A DNA stretch of 64,000 bases from the NCBI GenBank assembly GCA_013397845.1, contig VZTG01000087.1, positions 1 to 64,000 of the forward strand. The letters run 5' to 3'. The notes below the pieces were generated by a model. The model had not been told where the DNA came from. It did no database searches and saw only the letters and a program-made list of their open reading frames with translations. The position numbers and the translations under genes are program-made. Below, piece by piece: positions 1 to 13,179 of the stretch. Source of the DNA: Melanocharis versteri (taxonomy: Eukaryota; Chordata; Aves; Passeriformes; Melanocharitidae). How positions within the stretch are numbered: position 1 is the stretch's first letter; each line of letters opens with the position of its first letter.

Positions 1-330
1 CAGCCGAGCCCGCTGATTGGCCAGCTCCCGCTGCACGTGCGGCGGCCCGCCTCAGCCATTGGCTAGGACGCACGCCAGGACTCCCCGCAGGCCTCGCCCC
101 GCCCCGCCCACCGCTCCGGTGCGGAACCGAGCGCCCGGCTCCGTGAGCCGGAGCCCCCTTCTCCGTCCCGCTCGCCNGCGCCGGCGGAGCGGGGAGCGGT
201 GGGAGGGGTCATCTTGTGGCTACGCCCCCTCGCGCGCCGGCCCCGCTCGCCGGCAGGTGCGGGGGCTGAGGGCGCGGTCACGTGAGCGCGGTCACGTGAG
301 CGCGCTCCTGAGGGCGGCAGCCAGGGCGGG
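1..330 (-). promoter_or_regulatory. GC-rich CpG-island promoter, probably of RBX1 (leftward)
   Basis: The first 330 bases are far richer in GC and CpG than the AT-rich 20 kb that follows. Visible elements are two inverted CCAAT boxes (ATTGG at 16-20 and 58-62, 42 bp apart), a GC-box cluster around 96-110, and two CACGTG E-boxes at 279-284 and 293-298. Both CCAAT boxes read as CCAAT on the minus strand, which suits a gene transcribed to the left. As I recall human 22q13.2, RBX1 starts roughly 20 kb beyond the XPNPEP3 stop in the same orientation, and this island is about 20 kb beyond the XPNPEP3 stop. That assignment is inference. I looked for the RBX1 N-terminus on the minus strand and did not find it, so the coding start must lie left of the window. 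There is one ambiguous base at 177. Confidence 0.55.
272..299. promoter_or_regulatory. Tandemly duplicated E-box (two exact 14-bp units)
   Basis: The unit gcgcggtcacgtga occurs twice back to back (272-285 and 286-299), and the first five bases of a third copy follow. Each unit holds GTCACGTGA, matching the core bound by USF and by MiT/TFE factors at CLEAR-type sites (established motif knowledge). It lies inside the left CpG island. Binding is inferred, not shown. Confidence 0.6.
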
Positions 331-3300
331 GTCGCACGAAATTACCTCATCCCTCCGCCGCCCATGTTCGGGCTTTCCGTGCAGCACCTCGCTACAATCC
401 CTTGGGATTTGTCTCCCTGCCCTCTTCACATCAGGGGTTTCAGCCCTCAATAAACTTCTAGCTTGTTTTCGCCCATCGTAATCGGTGCAGGACGGGGTGG
501 GGCCGGCGGTATTGCTGCTGTAGCTCTTTTGTTCTCCCACAGTCCAGGTTTTTTTTTAAAGGAACACGGAGTTGCTGAAGACAGGACGCGCAGGGTCCAG
601 GCTACACTTGCGGCGTGCAGTTTGGGTTTACAATAGTTACAATTAACATAGATTTAAAGGTGCTGCCAGAGCTGGCCAAGCCTTGCCTGTTCTGTTGCGA
701 GGATGGAGACGACAGGCACGGGAGCTGGTTCTGGGAGCTTCCTCCGTCAGTACCTTCCCGAGAAGGTCAGTGGTAGTATTCCCCATGATATGGGAACTGA
801 GGGCAATACGCTCCCCAGCAGGACAACTGCAGGTCTTGAAATTTCACCCAGCTTTGCAGGTCCCTGGAGATGCGATCTCTCCGCAGGGTCACCTGTTTTA
901 AATCCATTTGTACACTGTGCCGCTCCAAGGATGTGGGAAAGAGGAGCTGGTAGAAGCACTAAAAGGGCATTCTCCTGCATAGATACAGGCAAGCAATATC
1001 TGTACTCCACCTCTCATACGTACTTGGGCCCAACAGCACTGTTCTGGTCTGGCTCCATTGTACTCATCTTGCTGTGTGCATACAGCTTTTTCCTGAGACC
1101 CAGTGCTTGCTGGGGTAGGGTGTCTGGCAGTCTCCAAATAAACTTAAACCTGAAGTAGGGACCTGCAGTAAGAACGAGATGATGCTGTCATTGGATGTGT
1201 TGGAATACTTTTAATATCTGGATTGGAATTAATATTTGAAAGACATGTAATACTTGTGCCTTGACTTACACACATACCTAAATATTTGCAGCGTCAGGCT
1301 GAGTGTGAAAGTTGCCCACACAATAAAGGTAAGTTTGAAGAAGCAAAATGCCCTCCCTCATGTAAACACCCTTTAACACCTCTTGTTATCTACGTGGAAA
1401 GCTTTCATTTCACTGAACTTCCTGTTTCCCCAGATGCCGCTTGGTTGTGGGGCATCTCTATTGCTATAATTTGCAGCTGCACAAATTCAGGTTTCTGTCC
1501 TGTTGCTTCATATTCAGGACTATAGCAAAGGAGTACTTTGAAAATGGGAGGTGGGTGCTTGAGAAAATGTATTTTTTACCTTCAAGAAAATAGCTCTTTT
1601 CAAAGCAGAATTTGCAAGATTTCTTATTAACAGAAGCAGCAGTTCTAACCCTAATTCCTAAATGTGTATGGCAATGGACCCAGTAGGACAATTCTCAGTG
1701 AGAAACCAGGACACCGAACAAACATGTAGACTAGGGCATATACATACCAGAGAGATGTTAACGTTAATTTTCAGTTTAAGTGACTACTGTAGTAAAAAAT
1801 TATAGTCTCCCCACCTCAGCCGATGTCACCAGGGGGAGGTGGTTGCCGATGGGTAAAAGCCATGCAGCCAGCAATCATGTGGTCTGGATTTATCTTTCCT
1901 TATCTGGCAGCAAAAACAATGTAGCAACGCAGATCTCGAGTTAAGTCTTGCTAAAAAGGCGGAGGTCTTCGTAGGAAAACAAAAAAGATAGCAAACACGG
2001 TGCAGGACAGAACACATATCTGCATGTTTAATTAATTAATATTTACTGATCTGTGTATGCAGATACATTTTACCAACAAGTGCATTAAGAGATCTCCAGT
2101 GCACTTTGCAAAGTGAAATTAGTGACAGGATAGTCCCACACTTCATAAAAAGGGCTAAGCTACCTTCTTTGCTACACATGAAATAATCTGTTTTTCTGTT
2201 GATTTTAGCGCCATCTCTAATCTCTTTCCTCCTAGTAAAAGTGTATCTCCTCAGACCTGTTTTCCCCTCTTAAAGCTGTATGTTATAGAGGGTTGTCAGG
2301 AGCTGCTGCAGGAAGAAAGGCTGCAGCTTTGAAAGGCATCAGTCTCAAAAGAAGTATAACACTGTGGTTCAAATTACCAGGGATGCTTTGAAGAATGGAT
2401 CATTTTTCAAATCTCTGGGACATGCAGGGGAAAAAGAGAAGGCTGCCAAATCAAAAAGGCAGGGAGGCAGACAGGCTAGGTGACATGTGACAATTGCTGT
2501 GAATATGGTTAGTCCCAATTAAAATGAGACAAACTCTTCCGATTGTCAAAGACTCTTCCAAAAGGCAAGGTACCCACAACCTTTCAAAACCAGTATCTTG
2601 GATTTTGGTCACTGCCCTTCTCCTTTACATTCTTTCCGTTGGTGGTTTGTTCATTTTTCTGCAGTCACCAACATTATCCTATGTGGGATTTATCCCTCAA
2701 ATGCTTCCCTCCTCCACACGTGCACTCTTTGAATGCGTGTGCCTGACTGGACTGCTGTGGAACTGCACCTGGAAGGGTGGCTGCTTGCCGCCCTGGCTCT
2801 GCACCTGCGCAGGGACCGGGCAGAAGGCCTGGTGGTGGTCATACTGACACAACTTGTCCCTCCAGAGCAGAGGGATCCACATGGCCGTTGGAGGATCCCC
2901 CAGAACTGAGTTAGAACGAAAATGCAGACAGGAAAGGTGGATTTGCTTAGTCCTCACTGCCTGAGCTGTTTACATTCTGCTTCCCAGCCCTGGAGAGGAT
3001 AAGCAGTTATCATGACTAGTCCTCCAGTGTGACAGGGTCTTTCTGGGGCACTTGGGTCACTTAGGAAAGAAACTGTTCTGAAAGAGAATTGCAGCACTTT
3101 CAAACACTCTTCAGAGCAAATAATGAGAGTAAGAATAGGCCTTCCAAGACTGCCAGGAGCAAAGAGAGGGAAAAAAAAGGGAGGTGGCCCTTTTCTAAGT
3201 GCTTACAGACCTCAGGTTTTCTCTTGCCTTTCTCTGCTTCACTCTCTCAGTGCTGCCTGCTTAAGGTGTGGTTTCAATGGTGTCCTAAGCAGTGTCAAGC

Positions 3301-4388
3301 AGGAATTACCTGGTATATGGGACTAGTTGCCAGTCAGTGGTTGCCATCCAAGGAGCAAAAATCAGGTACACTTTATTACTTTTTAAAGAACTGTAGGGCT
3401 GACTGGCTGGCTGCCCTCCAGTTGCTGATGCTAGTAAAAGCATTTGAGTTGGCTAAGTTGGGATTTCTAGCACCCTTTGCTTTTGGATGCACAAGCCCAC
3501 AGACAGCATTCACAAATTGCTGTTGGGGCAAAACTGAATCTACGGTTATTCCGTGTTGCCACAAAACTTTCTCAAAGTTCATGAAATAGGCAAACAACCT
3601 CCCAACAAAGCTCTGTACAAGGCTTTAGCATCTCCAGTTGATTCAGTGTGCTTGGCATAGGGAAATTGAATTCAGAGAGCAGAGCCAGAGGGGTAGATAA
3701 AGCAATATATCCCATAGATTTTTGGACCAGACTGTGCTTGCTTTCTGTGGAAACTCAAACACTCCGCCTCTGTGTATGTTTTCCAGATGATGGTCACGTT
3801 AAACCCCATACCACGTCTTTATAATCCATTACTAAAACCTCAGGAGAGAATGGGAGCCTCCAAACTGGCTAAAAAGAACAGATGAGGTTCTGAGAGAGGA
3901 GCATGTTGTAGCATTTAATGGTATGGTGACTAATTGTTGCTCTTCCTTTCTCCTGGCATTTTACCTTAAACTGCTTGATAACTAAAATAACATGCAACCA
4001 TTGTGGCAGCCTGCAGGACAGTGGGTGCTTGCAAAACCCGTGGTAGGTACTGACTCTGCCCAATATCCCGCAGAGAACCTTTCCCCAGACATGAATAAAC
4101 AAGCAACTGGGGCTGTGCCTGCAGGCTCAGCAAATGACACCGTCCCCACAATGGGCATCTCGGGCCCCTCACCACGCCTAACTATCAGCTGCAGCTGATA
4201 CAGAGAAACATGGTCAGGAGAGAGGGATCCCAGCGTGCTACCGTGAGGATGTTGGGCTGATTCCATTCTGCTTCAAGAAAGGGCTTGAAGCTATCCCTCC
4301 TGTGCATGAGCATCCCTGTGCTCCCCATCCTAATCCTTGCTCCCAGCTAAGGAACTCCGCCTCGGAAGGAATCCAACACCAGCCGTAC

Positions 4389-4473
4389 CTCCTCCCTGCC
4401 TCCCCTTTGCAGCTCTGGGCGTCAAACTGCAGACGCTGATCGCATCTGGCTGTGCTGCCACCTCCCGAGAGAA
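4389..4473. repeat. Diverged dispersed repeat, copy A (unclassified)
   Basis: Bases 4426-4473 match 22296-22343 at 39 of 48 positions by hand alignment. An exact 11-mer (ctcctccctgc) lies upstream in both copies, 37 bp before the block here and 39 bp before it in the other. The shared order and spacing argue for common descent rather than chance. The surrounding block to about 4660 is GC-richer than its neighbourhood and may belong to the same element. I do not recognise the family. Confidence 0.5.
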
Positions 4474-5034
4474 AGCAGCATCCCGGCTTCTGCTCAGAGG
4501 AAAGGAAACGTCCAACAGCCAAGATCCCGGCCTGCACGGAGGGCCCCGGGGAAGCCAGGACTCTCCACGCCGCCTGCAGCCTGGGGAGACAAGATGTGGG
4601 CCCAAGAGTCGCCACACCTCTGGGTCAGCTGCAGCCTTGGCACCTCCCTTACTCACAAAGCTGAAGAAGCAGGAGGGTGAGACTGCCTACAGCAACTGAG
4701 AAAAAAAATGCATACACACGGAAGAGTGAGGGCTTGGAAGAGAGAAAGAATCTTTAACCTGAGCTGGGATCCCAATGAGATGTTAGAGACAGGCTAGGAT
4801 TGTAATTGAGAGAGAGAACAAGCCTTCCAGAGGGTAACTAACAGGAAAGCAGCAGCAAGGGAGTGATGATTGTTAACCTGAATATCCCAGAAGAACTGCG
4901 TGAGGTGACAAGAGGCTATGGGATAGTCCAAGTGCAGGAGACTTCACAATTTGAATATCAGATCACAGTTTGGGTCTCATTCATTGCTCAGACGAGAGTT
5001 TTCAAAGTGCCTTTTATCTTTTTACGGGGGATAC

Positions 5035-5049
5035 AAAAAAAAAAAAAAA
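5035..5049. repeat. Poly-A run (15 A)
   Basis: An uninterrupted run of 15 A in intergenic sequence. No recognisable retroposon body lies immediately upstream, so it is recorded as a simple repeat only. Confidence 0.8.
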
Positions 5050-8000
5050 GAGAACGTTATGATAACTCAATACAAGTAGTTATGTTCATTTACTACTGCA
5101 TGTAAGCAACACTGGAAGATCTGCCAGGCTAATTAGCAGTAGCCAGGAAAAAGCACAAGAGTAATCAAAGTAGTAACACAAGCTTGCCTGCATGAAAATC
5201 AATAAACTCCTACTGATTTGGGAAATCCATGAACCTTCAGAAACACGAGGGGAGGCAGTTCCAGACTGCTGTGTGGGAGACACTAAAACACTGTTTACAG
5301 ATATTCTTATCTACAGCTCTTCCCTGTCAGTCGTGAATGTGGGGAGAGAGTCATACATAGGGAACAAGCACTAAAATCAGACAAAAAAAATATTTCAAAA
5401 AAAGGGAGGTCTGGAAGCTACCTCCACTGAGTCAAGGATTTTGATGATTTTTGAAAAGAAGGTGACAACCATTAAGCTGTAGCTTTGCATTTGTCTTCCC
5501 GTATTAATTCTTTGTTCTTTTCCCCCAAGAAATGTAATATCTCAAAATTCCTCTAAAGATCTCTTAAGGGAATCAAGTTCCTAACTGCAGGCCCTGCTCA
5601 GTAAGACACAATTCATTAGCCTTTGCCATCTTTCTTTGTCACAATAGGAAAGATGCTGCTGTCAGTGAAAGCATCTTGTTGAAGTCCCTGGTAGTCATAG
5701 CAAAGGCACCATTTGACAACTGAAAACTGTAAAGATCCAAGTTTTTCTGTCACTTTTTTGGTGGATTTTGTTGTTACTGTTGGTTTTGTTTGGTTTTAGG
5801 CAGGGGGGATGTTGAAGCAAGTTCAGATGTGATTTCAGGGCAAAAAAAATGGACTAATTTTATACCATTTCTTCTTAGAAAGACACGAAAAAATGGAAAA
5901 AAAAATAGGTGGCCCGCAGACATGGCAATTTCTGGTACAAGAACTATATGGATATTAAAAAAGAGGCCAAGAGTGAGGGAGCCATCAATCCTCTGCCTGC
6001 CATACCAGTAGGAACAAAAAGCTGTGATACCTAACTCAGATAGTCCTCAGAATGCAGGATTTAAAGTATTTCTGGCATTTAACCACTCTCTGTTACAAAT
6101 GCCTAGATAAAGACAATATGCTGAGGTTAGCCTTGCTTTGGACTTCACTGGAAAGTTCATTACAGCATCTAGGTCAGCAAATCCCACAAGAGATGGTCTC
6201 TCTGCCAGTTCTATACTGAACATACCTTGAATGTATCTTGCTGTGTTTAACACTGTTTCCTTTCATTTCCAAACTCAGCACAACTGGATCTCCAGAACAT
6301 CAGTGGGAAGAAGGGCCATTTGAGGAAGCAAGCTTTCACTGATCAGAACACAGGAGCTCCCCAATTCTGACAGCTGCAGGAAATGCAGAAAATAGGAGCA
6401 AGCAGAGAAGCAAGTGTAAGTGCAGAGCCTACTGCTTTGGTCATTTTTACTTTTGGTAATTTTTGCTTTTGGTAATTTACCACTGCAAAGTGACATAGTC
6501 CCTTCTTCTCTCCCTTCCAGTCATGGTGGGGTTTTTGTGGTTTTTTCTTTCTTCTTCTGCTCAACACATTCATAAATTTTATTTCTCAACCCAGTGTAAG
6601 GATTCACTGACCTTTGCTATGAGAAAGAGGAAAGACCCATATCCAGCACTAGGAACACACTCCCACTCACCTGCAGTCAACAGGATTTTAAAAAATAAAA
6701 GAATAGAAAAAGATGCAACAACTTTGGGGAGGTTTCAGGAAGACACGTAGAAAGTTCTATGAGCTTACTCCACTTGGTACCAAGGATTTAATTCCTTTAC
6801 CTCAGTATATAGAAATACTCAGGAGTTTACATGGAAGATCCTTATGTTCGAGTTCACTCACATCCTGTAACCTTTTGCAAATCTGCAACCATTCAAGATA
6901 ATCGCTTGCACAGATTTGAATGGGAATACTGCAAGTAATTTTGAGGAACCAGGAAAGCTGGAAAGAGGCCAGAAATCTACCAGTACCACACACATCCAAA
7001 CCATCAGCAGTCACCAGCAGACTCTTTTGAATCCCTGGAGGAGAAAAAAAACAAAGGCCCATTCTCATACCTTCCTTTGTTCATACAAGAACCTACCTTT
7101 GCATGTAGATACTTCTCTCCTGCTGGGGTTTGGACTGGCAAAGAGAGCTCCAAAATGCCCATCAAACAGCAACCTTCTGTTAGAAAAGGGTATGAAACTC
7201 AGGAAGAGCCCTTAAAACTCTTCTTTCATACAGCAAAACTGTCAAATAATTAAAACATTTTGGAGAGTATAAGGAAAACTGTTCACTTCCTTTCCTCAGT
7301 TCTAGGACAGGGGGAAATGGAGCAGATGACAATTTATCTGGATAAGAGGGGGTGGGAGAGGTTGAGGAACCAATAGGCTCCAGAAGTTCATGAGTGCAAC
7401 TTGCATTCCCACGTAATTGGATTAATAATTAAGGTAGTTGCTTATACTAAACCAGTTTCCCCTCAATTTATTGCGCTATTTCCTTCTATTTACTGCTTTC
7501 ACCCCTGCTTTCTCTCACAGCCTATTTTATTGTATGATTCTATGATTGTTAGTGTTTTTAAATTCAGTCATTAAAACCCAGGTTACAGGTTTGTTGAAAT
7601 GTAGAAATTATCGGGTAATCTTTCCCTTCTACAAATACCCATCTTATTCCATCTTATTTGCATTACCAATCAATATGGAGTGAAGTTCCTTTTGCATCTC
7701 CAATTTCTTTGCTCTGAGAGCAAAATCTTTGAAATCCCCCTGTAGACTTAAGGGCTGTGAAGATCAAGGGGCTTCTCTGCAGTCCTGCAAAGGTCTTCAG
7801 TGATGTTTTAGGAGAGAGGAATAATCGACACTGTGAAAACACTAAAGCTCCTGCAAAGGCAAACTGAAGGTTGAAAACCCTGGGTATCCCAATTCCTAGC
7901 AAACATGAATAGAGGGGATTTCCTTTAAACTCACTTTGGATCTTTTAAACTTGTGAGATATGGAGGAGGCTTCCTCCTGCCAGAATCTGGTGAGTGGTGG

Positions 8001-11000
8001 CATTTCTGCCTTGTTCACTACAGTTACAGCTGCCAAGAGAAAAGAGTAAAAAAACAACCATCATTTTACAGTGGACGGGTTTACAAACACAGCTTTTGGC
8101 TGAACCCTGTATGTTTGTTTGGAAGCTTTTTACTGTGTTTTATAGTCATTCCTCCTTTCCAGACAGGGATGGACAGCTTTCACTCCATTAACTGTATCTC
8201 CCTTGGGTTCTCTGTTCAAGTTAGAAAGAAAGTTCTTGAAGAACTTTGAGGGCACATTTGGGACTCACCTAAAACACAACAGTGGTTTGTTTGCAGTGGC
8301 TTAATTTAAATTGGATTTCACATCAATTCGTTGAACAGCTGAGGAACCCTGTGTGGACACACTTATTTGCCTTAAGAGTTGTCTAAAATCAGTTCCTAAT
8401 CGATTTAAGCTCCGCTGATCAGATTTAAATATATACTTAAAAGGTCAACACAACCTTTTGCATTGATTTAATGAAATGATATTGAAAGCAATGCTTGAGT
8501 AAACTGGTGCAGCTCTGTGTAAAAGCTGTCCGAATTAGTGTAATATGGCTTGTCAAAAAATGGAGAAATGTTTCTCCCCCTTGAAGTCTGCAAATTCAAT
8601 CACTTGATTGAATGCTAGCAAGATGGAGGCTGATGGATCTCTTCTCTGATGGAGCCTCATATTGATTTTATCATTAGATATACAAAACAAATGCCTAATT
8701 CAGTAATAGGCACATTTTATGCCTTCCTTTAATGGTGTTGATCTAAACCCTACATATATACACTTCAGCTCAAAATTACGTATATTCCTTCTTCAATATG
8801 AAATTTCAAAATTCAGGAATGTTTTTGAAATCATGATCTTTAAAAGATTAGAATCTAAATAGGTATGACCTTTAAAAAATTTAGGGAAATAACAGCATGA
8901 AAGAATCACTAATGTCAGGAGCCCATTTCACTGTTTAACAGGTGCAGATATCCATCATAAATTAAGCCTCATTTGTGCTGAGTGGTTGAATTGCTGAGGA
9001 ATCACTTTATTGCTATGTGAAATATTTACTATGTATAGCTGGACAGATTCCTAGGAATTCTGATGAAACACATTAACACACAATGGGGAGCATCCTCATA
9101 AGACTTGTGAAATCATAAGCTTTGCTCCTCTCAGTATCTTTTACAGACTTTAAAAAAATGATCTGAATTGTCCATAGAAATGTATCTAGAATAACTATTA
9201 AGAAGGTATTTTTAAATAGAAAATGTTTTCTCTCTGTTCAGGAGAGCTGCTGTTATAGACATTAATATCCAAAATAAAACACACTTTTATTTAAATTACA
9301 TTTTTCATCACCCTGTGTTGAAGTTGCCTTTTTCTTATAGAAAGGTGAGAAACCGCATGTTGCTTTAAACAATTTCAGATGCCCAAAAGGGAAGAATGAT
9401 ACTGGGATCAGTTCAAAAAGTGCATTAACTTAGAAGTCAATAACTAACGTTTGGCTGGGAATTATTTGCATGTGTTCTTTGAATAAAGAGCTCTATTTAC
9501 TAAAATAATTTATTTAGACAATTCAGCTATGGAGTTCTGTATCTGTGGAACAACCGAAATAATGGTACAAAGGTAGAAGAGACTTCCATTTGCTATCTAA
9601 AAGTTCTGGGTTCCCATCTGTAATATGAGATCTCGGTTTGCTATTTAGAATAATTGATCTTCATGACAAATACAAGCAAGTTAAGCTCTTAGGGTGTTAC
9701 AATATGCAAGGAAAAAAGGACATCAATAACAGCTTTACACAGACAAGAAAAGTTTCAAACAAGTGTAGGCCACGTTCCTTGCAGCTGAGGAGCCACATAA
9801 AAAGCCCAACCAGAATTAGACAGCAGTAAGACCCAGTATGAACCGTGCTATATTAAAACTAATATTGAGTGCCATGAAAGCTCAAGAGTTTACATGAGCA
9901 GCCTATAAAATGCTAATGTATCTAACACCAGGGAACTCTGTAGAAACCGTCCCTCTGTAAATTCAAAAGTATGTTTAAAAAAACCAAATTATTTCCAGGA
10001 CGAGAAATAATACATGTATACAAATTTGCAAAGTTAATTTTTTTTCTCTCTTTGTGATTCACAGGCATATGCCACCAAGATATACATATAATTTTTAAGG
10101 CTATGTTTCTCTGAGATGGAAGTGAGTCCTCTGTCCCACCTGATAAAAACTGCCTCTGAGTTTAAGTTCAGGGAACCTGAACACGAGTAGTACAAATGTT
10201 ATTCCATCCTCTAAACATTGTGGCTATGCAGTGGACTCGCGCATCTGCAGTGCTCACACATCTGAAGGACTTCTATAGAATGGCTGTGAATAATATTATT
10301 TTTTAACAGATGATTGTAGCAGTATTTTGCATGCTTTATTCATATTACATGGAAAAGAGTAGGTGTGCAAGGCAAAGTACATATCTGTGTGCTGGCTTTG
10401 AATTTACATTAGGGACATTTCAGCTTCTGAATGGTCAGGGAAAGAGTATATAAAGAAGGCAACAATTTATTATTATTATTCATTTTTTATTACTATTTTT
10501 AATTTACTGTGAGGCACAGAAAACAGATGGAAACCTGTCAAGGGTCAAATCTTCCTTTTTTTCCCAAGAAGATACAAACTGCCCATGTAACAAAGGGATG
10601 AAGTGTTTCTCCATGAGCGCTGCATGCTTTAGGCTAAACCCATTGCACTAGCTTATTTCAACTAAAATTGCAGAATAAATGAGGAAAGCATCTTTTTATT
10701 GTAACATTGATCATTTCAATTAAAAAGGGAATTGTGGCTTCTGCCATTAGCACCAGCCCATTCATAGAGACGTGCAAGAAGGACCTTGCATTCTCACAGA
10801 ATGGACATTTCCTTCTGCCGAACACGCAAAAGCTCATAGGTAGCCTGCTGCCCTATTACACCTGAGGAGCACAGCCACAGCCACTCTCACATGGACAGTG
10901 ATCCCTCCAGTAAAGGGGCAGCCAGATCAGCTGGAAGAACTTTTTTCCATTATTTGAATGCATCATTAATACTTAATGTTTCAAATATTCATTAGAGTAT

Positions 11001-13149
11001 GACAGGGAACATCAGTCACTTCCATCGAGACTGGAATTCATGGGAGAAAAAGGCCTTTACTAACAACTAAAACATTGCTGGGATAACACTGGAAACACTC
11101 GTTCCTATTTCCACAGGCTCAGCAATACTTCAGCTGGCCTTTTTATGAAGACCAGCTGAAGGTATGATACGTAATAGCAACCTGTACAGAAATCCCACTT
11201 CCAGTCAGAGACTGGAACACGCCAGTCTAATCTCAACTATTTACTTGGGAGATTTTATACCTGGGAGCAGTGAAAAGGATGCTTTAAAAATGTTATGTAT
11301 TAAACAGCTACAAAATTAATTGCAATTCATATTGTTAATCAGTTCAACTTCTGCCTAAAATGTTACTCTTTTTTAAAATGTGTTTATTGCACAAAAAAAC
11401 TAGAAATAAAGAATCGACTTCTTCCTTGCCCAGATTTTTATCATAAAAATGTTTTTAATCTTCTGGTTTATGTAACCATTTCAAAGTTGGTGGAGGAGAT
11501 ATGATGTCTGCAACAAGTATAAATTTCAAGTATGCTTATATTTTGTGCTAAAATAATAATGTATTGAAAAAACAACACACTTAATAAAAAAGCTAAGGCA
11601 AATTGTTGTTCCTTGATGCTGGTGACCTCTAAAACTTCCTGAAATGGATTAAATATTATCATCAGTCCAGCCACCTCCAGATAAAATGAAATAATGATTT
11701 GTGTGAAAGCAGGTTACAAGAGACTGAATGGAAGAGCCTGAAAAGAGAGCAAAATAATGACATGACTGGCTTGAGAAGATAGAGGAAATAATGAATTCAA
11801 AACAAGCAATAGAGATTATCCATCATGGTGTGCTCAGTTTGCAATTGCTCTGTGATTTAGGCACTTCTTGAATTAATTACTGAAGAAAGGAATGTAAGGG
11901 TGTATCTGCTTCCCGCTGTTTAACTGGAAAGGGAAGTGTGCAGAAAAGCACATCATGTGTGTACATAGGCTCACAACCCTTCTCCTCCAGGTGTGGAATA
12001 ATGTTTCAGAGAGACATCCTCCTGGTCGTTGTTTGGAGTTGGGACAAGCCTGCATCAGACCTCCCCCAAAATTTTTTCCAGGGCAAATCCAAGTTATGGG
12101 TTCTGTAAAATGTCACCCCTCCTTTTAACTATACTCAGTGGCATTCGTATCTTCCAGCATACAATCTGGAGCAAGCTTTCCAACGGAAATGTTCTGGAAA
12201 TACCAGGTGACAGGATGAAAACATCTCTGACACAGTATATTTCTTATCTGTTAAATATATTGTAGCCAGATCAATGCAAGTATACCAGTGGGATGGGAAA
12301 AAGTTGGAGGTACACAAAATTTGTATTGTGCCTGTTAGATTTCAAATGTAAAGCAAGAGCAACAGACAATGAGGATTTTAAGGAAAGACCTTTGCTATTG
12401 AGGTAGTTAAAGTGATCAAATGTAATAGAACACAGACAAGGATGGGTCTTCCCTGAAACACCAGATCCTGAATGCAAAATGTCACCCAAAAGGCAACACC
12501 GATTCACAGGATTACTTGGTTCTCTCCTTTGTACTTACTCTTCAGGTTTGGATTTTTCCTTCACTTTGCATTGGCATGAGTAGCCTGTGATCAAAGCCAA
12601 ATGACTCAGGGAATAAAGGGAAGACTTAGATAATGTCTGGACAATACTTGTGTCCTATACAGTTGCTTATTTTAAGGGAACAAACATGATGGCAAAAAAG
12701 GGGCAGGCAGGGCAGGTCCCAGCGTAGCATGGATCCAGGTCCAGAGGAGTCGCTTTGCAGCCCCTTTTGTATCATTACATTTAATTTTTTAAACACACCA
12801 AGATTATGTTAAGTACTAGGAGAAAAAGAATAAAAAGGAGATGGCACTATTTACCAGAAGACTTGATTTTCTTTTTTGTGTTTGTACACATCCAAGATCT
12901 TTTCTACCAGAGGAGAGTCATGCAACACATATGTCACTTCATTGCTCATTTTCTTTCTTTCCTCTCTGATTCTTTGTCCTTCTTGCTAAACTGTGAATGG
13001 CCCTGTTGTGCAGCTCTGGGGACTCTGAGAAATGTGAATGAATTTCACAGCTGTAGACATTTTTAGAGAAGTACAGTCACAGTTCCACTGTCAAGGCTAC
13101 ACTGAACCCAGAGCAGGTTCATTAAACACATAAAGCTGCTTCTTATCCT

Positions 13150-13179
13150 CCCTATAATGCCTGTTCGGGCATTATAGGG
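13150..13179. repeat. Perfect inverted repeat, 12-bp arms, 6-base loop
   Basis: Arms 13150-13161 (ccctataatgcc) and 13168-13179 (ggcattataggg) are exact reverse complements around the loop tgttcg. The sequence can form a hairpin or a cruciform. No coding or RNA-gene context was found around it. It could be the end of an old hairpin-bearing element or simple chance; its function is unknown. Confidence 0.85.

Noticed and set aside
63..281. Minus-strand 72-codon open frame as RBX1 exon 1
   Set aside because: Its translation does not resemble the RBX1 N-terminus and is low-complexity Arg/Gly/Ser; it reflects CpG-island composition.
3089..3589. 166-codon open frame on the plus strand
   Set aside because: No family resemblance, no upstream promoter island or splice context, and shadow frames on both strands; treated as chance.
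7530..7550. Short ATTCTATGATT-like stretch resembling a CR1 tail
   Set aside because: No CR1 body (the GGTTGG...CCTTCCAACC portion) is visible upstream, so the match is too short to call.
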